Below, in pieces: positions 1 to 7,990 of a stretch of DNA of 43,695 nucleotides. The DNA lies in the NCBI GenBank assembly GCA_001767525.1, contig MELF01000037.1:11941-55635 (forward strand). Direction: 5' to 3'. Both the position numbers and the translations under genes were made by a program. Position 1 is the stretch's first letter. Every line of letters starts with the position of its first letter. The notes below the pieces were generated by a model. It was not told the DNA's origin. It worked only from the letters and a program-made list of their open reading frames with translations, and did not search any database. The stretch comes from Acidobacteria bacterium RIFCSPLOWO2_12_FULL_68_19. GTDB taxonomy: Bacteria > Acidobacteriota > Vicinamibacteria > Vicinamibacterales > UBA2999.

Positions 1-305
<305 letters not shown>

Positions 306-325
306 CGACGTAAGGACGTACGTGG

Positions 326-346
326 GGCGGGCCTTGACGGCCCGCC
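326..346 (+). terminator. Hairpin just after rpoC
   Basis: GGCGGGCC at 326-333 and GGCCCGCC at 339-346 form a perfect 8-bp stem with the loop TTGAC, 20 nt after the rpoC stop codon. No U-tract follows, so it is either a GC-rich transcription end or an mRNA-stabilising stem. Confidence 0.55.
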
Positions 347-374
347 GTTCCCGATCACGGGTCACAGAGACACG

Positions 375-408
375 GAGGCACAGAGATTGGATATCCCTGT
401 GCCTCTTT
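375..408 (+). terminator. Second hairpin after rpoC with a short T run
   Basis: GAGGCACAG at 375-383 pairs with CTGTGCCTC at 397-405 (9 bp, 13-nt loop) and is followed by TTT. The left arm overlaps a short CACAGAGA/CACGGAGG/CACAGAGA series with a period of eight. This is a plausible intrinsic terminator of the rpoBC operon. Confidence 0.5.
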
Positions 409-716
409 GTCGTATGCGGGGCTGACCGTCCGGTCCGCCTCTTCCGTGTGGCTTCGTGCGGCGCGAGCGGCGAGGCAGCAGGCGCAGGTCCGTGACCTGC
501 GCCGGACTCGGCCCTGCGCTCGCGGTTTCCCGTCTGTCGCGCCCGTCGCGGCGCTCGCACGGTTCGCTTCCGCAGCCTGTCTTCTGGCCGTTTTTGCGGT
601 GACGAATTTCCGAAAGGCATTAGCCGCACGCTGCGCGTCCAACGGGCGGCGCGTTCAATCGCCTTGGATTGCGCCAAGCCCACGTGGAGTCGTCGGAGCG
701 GTCCAATCAATACTGG
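409..716. other. Non-coding stretch between rpoC terminators and the toxin-antitoxin locus
   Basis: I see no convincing gene, RNA gene or repeat here. Open frames exist on both strands (for example 407-760 plus and 355-642 minus), but their predicted proteins are Arg/Ala-rich, have no recognisable domain and lack a ribosome binding site. With the hairpins before it, the stretch separates the rpoC operon from the next locus. Confidence 0.5.
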
Positions 717-1037
717 TCATGCACCGACACGAACCAGAGTCCTCGTCTTCAAAGTCTTGAGGGCTTCCAGCACGCGGGGCACCAGGGGCTGAAGGGATTC
801 CAGACGGTTGCTTTCGGCGACCAGAACGACAATCGCGAGTGGCAGGATCGAGAGGTTCTACTGGAATTGGATATTCTGATCCGCGGTCAGCACCACGTCG
901 AATGTCTCGGCCGCTTGTCGCAGGAGAGCGCCATTGGCCAAGCTCATCCAACCTTCGTCGCGAACAGTCGAGACATTATGCCCAATGAGCGCTCGGCCCA
1001 GCGGACGAGGGAGCGACTCATCGAGCAGGATGCGCAC
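717..1037 (-). pseudogene. DUF5615 PIN-like toxin interrupted by an in-frame amber codon
   Basis: A GTG start at 1037 overlaps the antitoxin stop region by 20 nt. It reads VRILLDESLPRPLGRALIG, then HNVSTVRDEGW, ALLRQAAETFDVVLTADQNIQFQ, and meets TAG at 858-860. After the TAG the same frame continues without a shift as NLSILPLAIVVLVAESNRL, then LVPRVLEALKTL, to TGA at 717-719. Together the halves match the full length (about 106 codons) of the DUF5615 PIN-like nuclease family, with the N-terminal LLDE acidic motif and LTAD. The TAG falls where relatives usually have a second Gln (QQNL), so one CAG-to-TAG transition explains it. It is a pseudogene, a suppressed stop, or a base-call error. Confidence 0.8.
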
Positions 1038-1251
1038 GGGAAGCCAGCAAGTCGCCCGCGATTTCGAGGGCGGCTACGGCCTGTTCTCGCGTTACGGACG
1101 GGAAGTGGTCGAGAAAACGCTCGAGCGGGTCGCCAGCGGCCAGGTAATCGACGAGGTTCTTAATGGGGACGCGCGTTCCCGCAAAGACAGGAGTTCCGCC
1201 CAGCACGTCGGGGTCGCACCGGACAACGGATTCCAAGGTGGGTGTAGACAT
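1018..1251 (-). CDS. DUF433 family antitoxin
   Basis: The 77-residue protein has the DUF433 signature VVRCDPDVLGGTPVFAGTR followed by VPIKNLVDYLAAGDPLERFLDHFP and VTREQAVAALEIAGDLL. This is a small winged-helix fold used by antitoxins paired with DUF5615 toxins (VapB45-type pairs). The start at 1251 is chosen because AGAGGG lies seven bases upstream and the protein then begins just before the conserved domain; an upstream in-frame ATG at 1353 adds a non-conserved leader. Its 3-prime end overlaps the toxin start by 20 nt, implying coupled translation. The antitoxin looks intact while its toxin carries a stop codon. Such antitoxins usually repress their own promoter. Confidence 0.85.
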   Translation of the reverse strand: MSTPTLESVVRCDPDVLGGTPVFAGTRVPIKNLVDYLAAGDPLERFLDHFPSVTREQAVAALEIAGDLLASRAHPAR

Positions 1252-1363
1252 GGCACACCCTCTGTCCCATGCTACCTCCGATCCAGACACGGTGCATAAC
1301 CACCGTATCGCGCCGGCGAGGCGGCCGGCTCCTCCTCGGAACGGATCGTCCACCTACGTACGC

Positions 1364-1391
1364 TTGACAGCGCGTCTGCCGCAGGGACAAT
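1364..1391 (+). promoter_or_regulatory. Sigma-70-like promoter for the Vgb-like gene
   Basis: TTGACA at 1364-1369, a 16-bp spacer and GACAAT at 1386-1391 lie 33 nt before the ATG at 1424. A GGAG ribosome binding site is at about 1412. This is one of the few clear -35/-10 pairs in the window. Confidence 0.55.
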
Positions 1392-1423
1392 AGGCATGCT
1401 ACCGACACCAATGGAGTCGCATT

Positions 1424-3109
1424 ATGACTAGAGCGGTACGTCCTTTGTCGACCCTCGTGGGAGCGGCGCTGCTGTGGGTGATCTCCGCCGGCCCGCTGGC
1501 GGCCCAGACGCAGTCTTCTCCGGCGCTGGTCGGCACGGTCACCTCGCACGCCGAAGGCCCGATGGAGGGTGTGCTCGTGGGCGCCAGGAAGGCGGGCTCG
1601 ACCATTGCCACCTGGGTCGTCACTGGCGCCCAGGGCGAGTACCGCTTTCCGCGGGAACGCCTGGAACCCGGCAAGTACAGCGTCCGCATCCGCGCGGCCG
1701 GATACAAACTGCCGGACACCCCGGTCGATGTGACGGCCTCCGGCGCGCGGCTGGATCTGCAGCTCGAGAAGATCACCCGCACGACGGAGCTCGCCGTGCA
1801 GCTCTCGAACGCCGAATGGCTGGCGAGCGTGCCGGGAACAGCCGGGCAGAAGGTGGCGCTCGCGGGGTGCGTGACCTGCCATACGCTGCAGCGCGTGCTG
1901 TTGTCGCGCTTTGGTCCGGACGAGATGGCGCAGGTCGTGCAGCGGATGAGCCGCCATACGAACAACTCATCGCTGCTGCATCCGTGGATGCGCTCAGCCG
2001 AGGACTTTCCGCATCGTCCGCCGTCGCCGGGACAGATCGACGTCGGCAAGTACCTCAGCTCCATCAACTTGAGCGCGAGGGACACCTTCGAGTTCCCGCT
2101 GAAGACGCTCCCGCGCCCGAAGGGGAAGGCCACCGAGGTGATCTATACGGTGTACGAGCTGCCGCGGCCGGACGCCTCGCCGCACGACACCGTCTTCGAC
2201 GCGCAAGGCAACCTGTGGTACTCCGATTTCAACTCCCAATTCATCGGCAAGATCGACCTGAAGACCGGCAAGGTGGTCGACTACGTCGTTCCCCAGAGCC
2301 GGTTCCTCCAGACCGCGCAGGGGGGGCTCCAGATCGACATCGACAAGGACGGACGGCTCTACATCGGCAACATGTTCCAGATGGCCATCGTTCGCTTCGA
2401 TCCGAAGACGGAGAAGATGGAAGCGTTCAAGCTCCCGATGCCCGAGTCCACCTACGGCGACGGCCATCTGACGATGGTCGATCCGGCGTTCCAGCACGTG
2501 GACGGGAAGCTCTGGGTGAACGTGCCGTACGAGACGGGAACGGCGGGCGGCACCTGGCAAGTGGATCTGGCGCGGAACACGTGGACGCAGGTCACCTACC
2601 CGCCCGGCAGCCCGTCCGCGCGCGCCTACGACGTGGTGGCCACCTCCAAGAACGACATGTACGGCATCGGCCTGGCCGTGGACAAGATCTGGGTCACCAG
2701 CGGCAAGACGCTGCAGACGGTCTGGTACGACCTGCCGACCAAAGGACCGGGATGCCGGCGGGGACACGTTGACGCCCGGGACCGTCTCTGGTGCGGCGTC
2801 TTCCAGGGCAACCGCGTGGCGATGTTCGATCCCGAGACGAAGAAGATCACCGAGTGGAAGATGCCCACCGAGTGGACGCGCCCCTACGACGCGCAGTTCG
2901 ACGATCGAGGGTACGTCTGGACCGCCGGCATGGACGCGGACCTCGCGGTTCGGCTGAACGTCGACACCGGCGAATTCACCGAGTACCTGCTCCCGCATCG
3001 CGCGAACGTGCGCCAGGTGCACGTGCAGAAGGTCGGGTCCTTGTCGAGCCTGTGGCTGGGCGACCAGCACGGGAACACGATCGTGCGCGTGGAGCCGCTG
3101 GCGCCGTAG
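1424..3109 (+). CDS. Secreted carboxypeptidase-regulatory / cytochrome c / virginiamycin-B-lyase-like propeller
   Basis: This 561-residue protein has a signal peptide (residues 1-28, cleavage near LAAQ). Next is a CarboxypepD_reg-like beta-sandwich (about 35-115: VGTVTSHAEGPMEGVLVGA). A single c-type heme motif CVTCH follows at 149-153 in a short cytochrome-like segment, and then a beta-propeller from about 235 to the end with repeated NLWYSD, RLYIGN, KLWVNVP, RLWCGVF and YVWTAG blades, as in Vgb/streptogramin lyase and SMP-30-like proteins. It probably acts in the periplasm. Substrate and activity cannot be read from the sequence; Vgb similarity alone does not imply antibiotic inactivation. 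GGAG precedes the ATG. Confidence 0.8.
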   Translation: MTRAVRPLSTLVGAALLWVISAGPLAAQTQSSPALVGTVTSHAEGPMEGVLVGARKAGSTIATWVVTGAQGEYRFPRERLEPGKYSVRIRAAGYKLPDTPVDVTASGARLDLQLEKITRTTELAVQLSNAEWLASVPGTAGQKVALAGCVTCHTLQRVLLSRFGPDEMAQVVQRMSRHTNNSSLLHPWMRSAEDFPHRPPSPGQIDVGKYLSSINLSARDTFEFPLKTLPRPKGKATEVIYTVYELPRPDASPHDTVFDAQGNLWYSDFNSQFIGKIDLKTGKVVDYVVPQSRFLQTAQGGLQIDIDKDGRLYIGNMFQMAIVRFDPKTEKMEAFKLPMPESTYGDGHLTMVDPAFQHVDGKLWVNVPYETGTAGGTWQVDLARNTWTQVTYPPGSPSARAYDVVATSKNDMYGIGLAVDKIWVTSGKTLQTVWYDLPTKGPGCRRGHVDARDRLWCGVFQGNRVAMFDPETKKITEWKMPTEWTRPYDAQFDDRGYVWTAGMDADLAVRLNVDTGEFTEYLLPHRANVRQVHVQKVGSLSSLWLGDQHGNTIVRVEPLAP

Positions 3110-3257
3110 ACGGAACGGGCCGGGTCAGGGCAGTGGTGGCCCCGCGCTTCGTAGGGCAGCGGGTGGGTCGGCAGGGGGCTGGTCAGCGGATTGCCCGATG
3201 CCGCCTGATTACGCCTGCGGCGGTCGCGAGCGGCCGCCGGACGTGAAGGAGGCCATC

Positions 3258-4208
3258 ATGATCGACCGGCGCAACTGGCTTCGGCGGACGGCGGCTCTCC
3301 TGACGGGCGCGGCTGCCGGGGGCATCGGGGCCCTTCACGCGCGGCAGCGCGGCGACGGGTCTGCGTACCTCTTTCCGGGTTTCAAGGCGGCGAAAGTGCA
3401 GACCTCCGGGGCGACGATCAACCTCGTCGTCGGCGGCAGCGGCCCGCCGCTGCTGCTCCTGCACGGCGCGCCGCAGACCCACGCCATCTGGTACAAGGTC
3501 GCGCCCGACCTGGCGAGGGACTACACGGTCATTGCGGCCGACCTGCGCGGCTACGGCGACAGCAGCAAGCCCGAGGGGGGACCGAACCATGTGAACTACT
3601 CCAAGCGCGCCATGGCGCTCGATCAGGTCGAAGTCATGAAGCACTTCGGATTCGACCGGTTCGCCGTCGTCGGGCACGATCGCGGGGCGCGGGTGACGCA
3701 CCGCCTGGCGCTCGATCATCGGAACGCCGTGACCCGGGCGGCGGTGCTGGATATCGTCCCGACCCATTACTTCTATACCCACGTCACGCGGGAGACCGCC
3801 ACGGCGTACTACCACTGGTTCTTCCTGATTCGCCCCGCGCCGTTTCCCGAGACGCTCCTCAACAACAGCGTCGAGACCTACGTTGGTTCCGGACGGGAGG
3901 AGCCCCAGGCGGAGTTCCTGCGCGCGTTCAAGAACCCGGAGACCGTGCATGCCATGTGCGAGGACTACCGCGCCGGCGCATCCATCGATCTCGAGCACGA
4001 TGAAGCGGACATGAATCGAAAGCTCGCCTGCCCGTTGCTCGTGCTGTGGGGCGAGCGTGGCAACCTCGGACGGTTGTTCGACGTGATGACGATCTGGCGC
4101 GATCGCGCCTCCGACGTGCGGGGCAGGGCGCTGCCGTCGGGACACAACCTGCAACTGGACGTGCCGGAGCAGACGCTGGCCCAACTGCGGGCCTTCCTGC
4201 GCGGGTAG
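3258..4208 (+). CDS. Tat-exported fluoroacetate-dehalogenase-like alpha/beta hydrolase
   Basis: The ATG at 3258 follows GGAGG by about seven bases and gives a 316-residue protein with a twin-arginine leader (DRRNWLRRTAAL, then an A/G-rich stretch). The mature part is an alpha/beta hydrolase. All diagnostic residues of haloacetate/fluoroacetate dehalogenases are visible: nucleophile Asp141 with Arg142 and Arg145 in GHDRGARV, His186-Trp187 in YYHWFF, Tyr237 in MCEDYRAGA, and His296 in SGHNLQ. The family hydrolyses haloacetates through an aspartyl ester, with the Arg pair binding carboxylate and His/Trp/Tyr binding halide. Known members are mostly cytoplasmic, so a Tat signal is unusual. The natural substrate is uncertain; epoxide or ester hydrolysis is the alternative. 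Confidence 0.82.
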   Translation: MIDRRNWLRRTAALLTGAAAGGIGALHARQRGDGSAYLFPGFKAAKVQTSGATINLVVGGSGPPLLLLHGAPQTHAIWYKVAPDLARDYTVIAADLRGYGDSSKPEGGPNHVNYSKRAMALDQVEVMKHFGFDRFAVVGHDRGARVTHRLALDHRNAVTRAAVLDIVPTHYFYTHVTRETATAYYHWFFLIRPAPFPETLLNNSVETYVGSGREEPQAEFLRAFKNPETVHAMCEDYRAGASIDLEHDEADMNRKLACPLLVLWGERGNLGRLFDVMTIWRDRASDVRGRALPSGHNLQLDVPEQTLAQLRAFLRG

Positions 4209-4286
4209 GCGTGCCCCCACGGCAGATGGTCCGCCGCGGCGCAGTGACGCGCCGCAGCAGGCCGGCTCTGCGGTAGTATTTTCGGC

Positions 4287-5081
4287 GTGAATCGACGCGT
4301 GCTGTTCATCGCCGTTGCCGCCGGCGCCCTTCTGGCGGCACTCGTCTTCTTCGTGTTCCTCTCGCCCTCGCCCGAAGAGCCGGCCTCTGTCGTCGCCGAA
4401 TCTCGCGCGCCGGCGGCGCCAGGCCGCGCGCGGCCGGCTCCGGCGCCGCCCGCAGCCAGGGTGCGCGAAGCGGCGCCCCGCACGGAGGAAGCGCCGGCGG
4501 CGGCGCCCGCGGCGCCCGCCGAGCCCGCGGCCCCGGCGCCTGCACCGGAGCCGTCGCCCGACACGGGATTGCTCCGCATCGAGACCGACGTCCCCGGCGC
4601 CCAGGTGTTCATCGATCGGCAGTTCGTCGGCGTCGCTCCTGTCACGGCCGAGAACATCACGCCGGGCACGCATCAGTTGAACGCGTCGGCGCAGGGATAC
4701 GACGGGATCGCGATGCCGATCGAAGTCACGCCGGGCCGCCGCGACGTGGTGCTTCGCTTTCGCGAAGTCAGGCTCGACCTGGCGATTGACGTCGTGCACC
4801 GGCACGGCGTTGGATCGTGCCGCGGCCGCCTGATTGCGACGCCCGCCGGGATCCGGTACGAGACCTCGAACCGTGACGACGTGTTCAACGCCGCGCTGCT
4901 GGATCTCGAGACGTTCCAGGTGGACTACCTGGCGAAGAACCTCCGCGTGAAGCTTCCGAAGGGCCGGCAGTTCAACTTCACCGATCCCGACGGCAACGCC
5001 GACCGCCTGTTCGTGTTCCACCGCGACGTCGAGCGCGCGCGGGAGCGGCTCCGGAAAGGCGACGCGCCCGGCGGCGACTGA
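4287..5081 (+). CDS. PEGA-domain membrane-anchored protein
   Basis: A GTG start yields 264 residues: one N-terminal membrane anchor (about 5-26), a long Ala/Pro-rich linker (about 30-92), then a PEGA-type beta domain (about 93-158: LLRIETDVPGAQVFIDRQFVG ending in the strand RDVVLRF). A C-terminal domain of about 100 residues (LAIDVVHRHGVGSCRGRL to the end) is not recognised. PEGA domains sit on cell-surface and signalling proteins and probably bind wall polymers or other proteins. TAGTAT lies seven bases before the GTG and there is no ribosome binding site, pointing to a leaderless message. The function is unknown. Confidence 0.75.
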   Translation: MNRRVLFIAVAAGALLAALVFFVFLSPSPEEPASVVAESRAPAAPGRARPAPAPPAARVREAAPRTEEAPAAAPAAPAEPAAPAPAPEPSPDTGLLRIETDVPGAQVFIDRQFVGVAPVTAENITPGTHQLNASAQGYDGIAMPIEVTPGRRDVVLRFREVRLDLAIDVVHRHGVGSCRGRLIATPAGIRYETSNRDDVFNAALLDLETFQVDYLAKNLRVKLPKGRQFNFTDPDGNADRLFVFHRDVERARERLRKGDAPGGD

Positions 5082-5102
5082 CACGGCGTACCATAGGCCG
5101 TT

Positions 5103-6278
5103 GTGCCTCCGGCGTTGGTCCGCTCCCGCATCCAGGGCCTGGAGCTCCCGCCGTTCGACCCGCTGAACCGGCGCGCGGCGGAGCTGCGCGGCGACGGTCA
5201 TCCGGTCATCTCGCTCGGCCAGGCGGTGCCGTTCTTCCCGCCGCCCGGCCCGGCCCTCCAGGCGGCGCGTGAGGCGCTCGCGCGTCCCGAGGTGCATCGC
5301 TACGCGACCGATCCCGGCCTGCCGGAGTTGCGCGCGATCCTGGCGGACCGGCTCACGTCAGCCACCGGCACGCCCACGACGCGTGACGATGTGATCATCA
5401 CGGCGGGCGGCAATCACGCATTCACCCTCGCGCTGACGACGCTCGTCGATGCCGGTGACGAGGTGATTCTGCCGGCGCCGTATTTCACCAATCACCAGAT
5501 GGCGGTGGTTGCCGCCGGCGCGGCCGCGATCGAGGCGCCGATGGCCGACCGGTCCATGTTTGCCGTGCGCTGGGCCGATATCGAGCCGCACGTCACCCCG
5601 CGCACGAAAGCGGTCGTGCTTTGCAACCCGAGCAACCCGACCGGCGCGCCCGTCGAGCCGGAGGACGGCAGGCGCATTATCGGCGAGCTGGCCCGGCGCG
5701 GCATCCTCGTCATCAGCGACGAGACGTACATGCAGTTCGTCTACGACGGCGCGCACTGGAGCGCCGCCTCGGTTCCCGACTGGCGGCGGAACGTCATCGT
5801 CATCGGCACGTTCTCGAAGTCGTTCGGCATGATGGGATGGCGCGTCGGCTTCCTCCTGGCCGACGCGCCGGTCTGCGAGCAGGCGATCAAGGTGCAGGAC
5901 GCCATGATCATCTGCGCGCCGACGATCTCGCAGATGGCGGTGGAGGCGGCGGTCCGCCACTGCTGGTCGTACCCGCTGTCGTTTCACGACGAGCTGCGCC
6001 GGCGACGGGCGGTCCTTGCGGGTGGACTGGCCGGTATCGCGGGGCTGCACTGGACGCCCACCCGCGGCGGCCTGTTCGCGTTCGCCCGGGTCGACGGCTG
6101 CACCGATTCGGCCGGGCTCTCCCGGGATCTGCTCGAACGTGCGTTCGTCGTCACGATTCCAGGCGCCTCGTTTGGCAGGAGTGGCGAAGGGTTCCTGCGC
6201 CTGTCGTACGGCTACGCCACCGCGGCGGAGGTGGAAGAGGCGGTGAGCCGGCTCCGCCGGTTCTTCGCCGCGGCATAG
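5103..6278 (+). CDS. Class I/II pyridoxal-phosphate aminotransferase
   Basis: The 391-residue protein has the fold-type I aminotransferase landmarks: YATDPGLPELR (substrate loop), AGGNHAF (phosphate cup), NPSNPTG at 175-181, Asp206-Glu-Thr-Tyr209 contacting the PLP ring, Lys239 in GTFSKSFGM forming the Schiff base, and Arg247 in GWRVG. A C-terminal Arg in RLSYGYA would bind the substrate carboxylate. The family transfers amino groups between an amino acid (aspartate, aromatic or branched) and 2-oxoglutarate in the cytoplasm; specificity cannot be assigned. The GTG start is 21 bases after the PEGA gene, and TACCAT is eight bases upstream. Confidence 0.9.
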   Translation: MPPALVRSRIQGLELPPFDPLNRRAAELRGDGHPVISLGQAVPFFPPPGPALQAAREALARPEVHRYATDPGLPELRAILADRLTSATGTPTTRDDVIITAGGNHAFTLALTTLVDAGDEVILPAPYFTNHQMAVVAAGAAAIEAPMADRSMFAVRWADIEPHVTPRTKAVVLCNPSNPTGAPVEPEDGRRIIGELARRGILVISDETYMQFVYDGAHWSAASVPDWRRNVIVIGTFSKSFGMMGWRVGFLLADAPVCEQAIKVQDAMIICAPTISQMAVEAAVRHCWSYPLSFHDELRRRRAVLAGGLAGIAGLHWTPTRGGLFAFARVDGCTDSAGLSRDLLERAFVVTIPGASFGRSGEGFLRLSYGYATAAEVEEAVSRLRRFFAAA

Positions 6279-6322
6279 AACAGACTCGGGTATGCTGTGC
6301 AGCGTACGAAACGAGGTTGAAC

Positions 6323-6751
6323 ATGACCAGAGCCGTCGTGCTGTCGCTCGTCGTCCTCACCGGCATCTCGTTGGCGTGGAGTCAGACGCCTGAGCCGACC
6401 ACCGCGGGCGCCACCAGTCCGGATCCCGTGAACTTCACGGGCCGCGTCACCGGCTTTACCACGTCCGACATCCGGGTCAACCGCTACAGCTTCGCCGCCG
6501 GAGCGCGGAGCAACTGGCACACGCACGAGCGGGGTCAGACCCTCATCATCGAGCAGGGGGTCGCGCTGGCGCAGGTGGAGGGCTCGCCCGTGCGCGAGTA
6601 CCGGCCGAACGACGTCTTCTACACGCCGCCGGGCGTACGGCACTGGCACGGCGCGGCGCCGACCCAGTCGATGCGGCAGGTGTCGGTCAGCTTTGGCGTC
6701 ACGACGTGGTCGGGGCCGGTGAGCGACGCGCAGTACAGCAGCCGCCGCTGA
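6323..6751 (+). CDS. Secreted cupin-domain protein
   Basis: 142 residues with a Sec signal (1-20, SLAWSQ) and one cupin barrel: metal-binding motif 1 as NWHTHERGQTLIIEQG and motif 2 as DVFYTPPGVRHWHGAAP. The His-x-His, Gln/Glu and later His form a typical divalent-metal site. Such small exported cupins often accompany oxidoreductases or lactone-decarboxylase-like proteins, but no activity can be named. The ATG follows GAGG with normal spacing. It lies between the aminotransferase and the cyclase gene on the same strand. Confidence 0.8.
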   Translation: MTRAVVLSLVVLTGISLAWSQTPEPTTAGATSPDPVNFTGRVTGFTTSDIRVNRYSFAAGARSNWHTHERGQTLIIEQGVALAQVEGSPVREYRPNDVFYTPPGVRHWHGAAPTQSMRQVSVSFGVTTWSGPVSDAQYSSRR

Positions 6752-6835
6752 CGCGGGAGGCAGCATGGCGGCGGGGACGCTCGGGCGATCTCGACCGCGC
6801 GTGCGCACGGCTGAATGGGGAGAGGAGGAGACGCC

Positions 6836-7831
6836 ATGAGACGGATGCTGCTCGGAATGCTGGCTGCCGCCCTCGTCGCGCTCGCATCGCCCGTCGTGCC
6901 GGGTTCGGCGCAGACCGGGGGCGCGGCGCAGGGCGTTACCAAGGCGCAGTACGAGCGCTGGAAGACAGAGCTCTCCAACTGGGGACGCTGGGGCAGAGAC
7001 GATCAGACGGGCGCGATGAACCTCGTCACGCCGGCCAAGCGGCGTCAGGCGGCCGCCCTCGTCAAGGACGGCGTTTCGGTGTCGCTCGCCAGAGACGTCG
7101 ACACGGAGAAGGCGGTTGACAACCCCCAGCCCTACGAGCGGCAGATGCTCGCCATCGGGGCCGATCGCTTCGGCGTCGCCTTTCACGGCGTCGCGCACAC
7201 CCATCTCGACTCGCTCGCGCACATCAACTACGACGGCGTCTTCTACAACGGGTACACACCGGACGCCGGCGCCGTCATGAAGGCGGGCGGCCACTCGCGC
7301 AACTCCATCGTCAACCTGAAGGACGGCATCTTCACGCGGGGCGTGCTGATCGACATTCCGCGGTTGAAGGGTGTCCCGTACCTGGAGCCGGGCACGGTGA
7401 TCACGCGCCAGGACGTCGAGGCGTTCGAGAAGTTCGCCGGCCTGAAGGTCGTGCCGGGCGACGCCGTGTTCATCCGGACGGGCCGATGGGCGAGGCGGGC
7501 CGTGACCGGACCGTGGGACCTGGGCCGGACGGCCGGGCTGCGGCCTGGGCCGGGCGCCTCCGTCCTCCCGTGGCTGAAGGAGCGGGACGTGGCGCTCCTC
7601 GGCAGCGACGTACCGCCGAGCAGCTCGCCGTCGGACGTGCCCGGAGAGGCGGGCCCGGTCCACGATTTCGCGCTCGTGACCCTGGGCATCCACCTGTTCG
7701 ACAACTGCGACCTCGAGGCGCTGGCCGAGGCGGCGGCCTCGCGCAAGCGCTGGGAGTTCCTCCTGACGGTGGCGCCGTTGCCGTTCCGCGGCGGCACCGG
7801 CTCGCCGGTCAACCCGATTGCCACATTCTGA
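6836..7831 (+). CDS. Secreted cyclase-family (kynurenine-formamidase-like) hydrolase
   Basis: 331 residues beginning after AGGAGGAG with a Sec signal (1-25, PGSAQ). The body matches the cyclase family (PF04199), which includes metal-dependent kynurenine formamidase and isatin hydrolase: DDQTGAMNLVTP near the N-terminus and the metal site HTHLDSLAH at 121-129. The usual HGGTHLDAPxH reads VAHTHLDSLAH, so a Gly is His and the Pro is Leu; many long members of this family share that variation. Downstream GSDVPP and LVTLGIHLFDNCDLEAL are family-typical. It probably opens cyclic amides or formamides in the periplasm. The lipoprotein at 27854-28705 is a distant paralogue. Confidence 0.85.
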   Translation: MRRMLLGMLAAALVALASPVVPGSAQTGGAAQGVTKAQYERWKTELSNWGRWGRDDQTGAMNLVTPAKRRQAAALVKDGVSVSLARDVDTEKAVDNPQPYERQMLAIGADRFGVAFHGVAHTHLDSLAHINYDGVFYNGYTPDAGAVMKAGGHSRNSIVNLKDGIFTRGVLIDIPRLKGVPYLEPGTVITRQDVEAFEKFAGLKVVPGDAVFIRTGRWARRAVTGPWDLGRTAGLRPGPGASVLPWLKERDVALLGSDVPPSSSPSDVPGEAGPVHDFALVTLGIHLFDNCDLEALAEAAASRKRWEFLLTVAPLPFRGGTGSPVNPIATF

Positions 7832-7845
7832 CGAGGAGCGGCGAC

Positions 7846-7929
7846 ATGAATCCGACCCTGAGGCGACCGGTGTTGGCGGCGGGGCCGCTCGTGGCCATCG
7901 TGACGATGGCGGTAGCTGGTAGGTGGTAG
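7846..7929 (+). pseudogene. 27-codon signal-peptide stub ending in a heptamer repeat
   Basis: A GAGGAG site precedes an ATG at 7846 that encodes MNPTLRRPVLAAGPLVAIV and a short hydrophobic remainder, then runs into the 7-bp repeat and stops at TAG 7927-7929. It has the charged start and hydrophobic core of an export signal but no mature protein. It may be the 5-prime end of a lost gene whose body was replaced by the repeat, or a small leader peptide for the next gene. The first reading is inference. Confidence 0.35.
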
Positions 7930-7976
7930 GTGGTAGGTGGTAGGTGGTAGGTGGTAGGTGGTAGGTGGTAGGTGGG
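7914..7976. repeat. Nine-copy 7-bp tandem repeat (AGGTGGT)
   Basis: Seven exact copies of AGGTGGT (7921-7969) are bracketed by AGCTGGT (7914-7920) and AGGTGGG (7970-7976), nine units in register. The array ends 14 bases before the next start codon and runs into its ribosome binding site (GGAAGGAG), so changes in copy number could affect that gene. All three plus-strand frames meet TAG every 21 bases. Confidence 0.95.
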
Positions 7977-7990
7977 GGAAGGAGAGAGCC

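Noticed and set aside
363-386. CACAGAGA-type series as part of the heptamer family
   Set aside because: Its period is eight, not seven, and it has only three units; it is kept as part of a hairpin.
600-660. Integron attC-like site
   Set aside because: A GTT-like core and paired arms could not be matched to the attC consensus, and no integrase or cassette is present.
407-760. Open frame of 117 codons after rpoC
   Set aside because: Arg/Ala/Ser-rich with no domain, no ribosome binding site, and overlapping the DUF5615 remnant on the other strand.
1160-1957. Minus-strand frame of 265 codons overlapping the antitoxin and the Vgb-like gene
   Set aside because: Arg-rich shadow frame without a domain; the DUF433 frame in the same region matches its family.
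1424-3109. Streptogramin-resistance gene vgb
   Set aside because: Only the propeller resembles Vgb; the protein is exported, has extra domains and a heme motif, so a resistance role is not supported.
7914-7976. CRISPR array
   Set aside because: Units are 7 bp with no spacers and no cas genes nearby.
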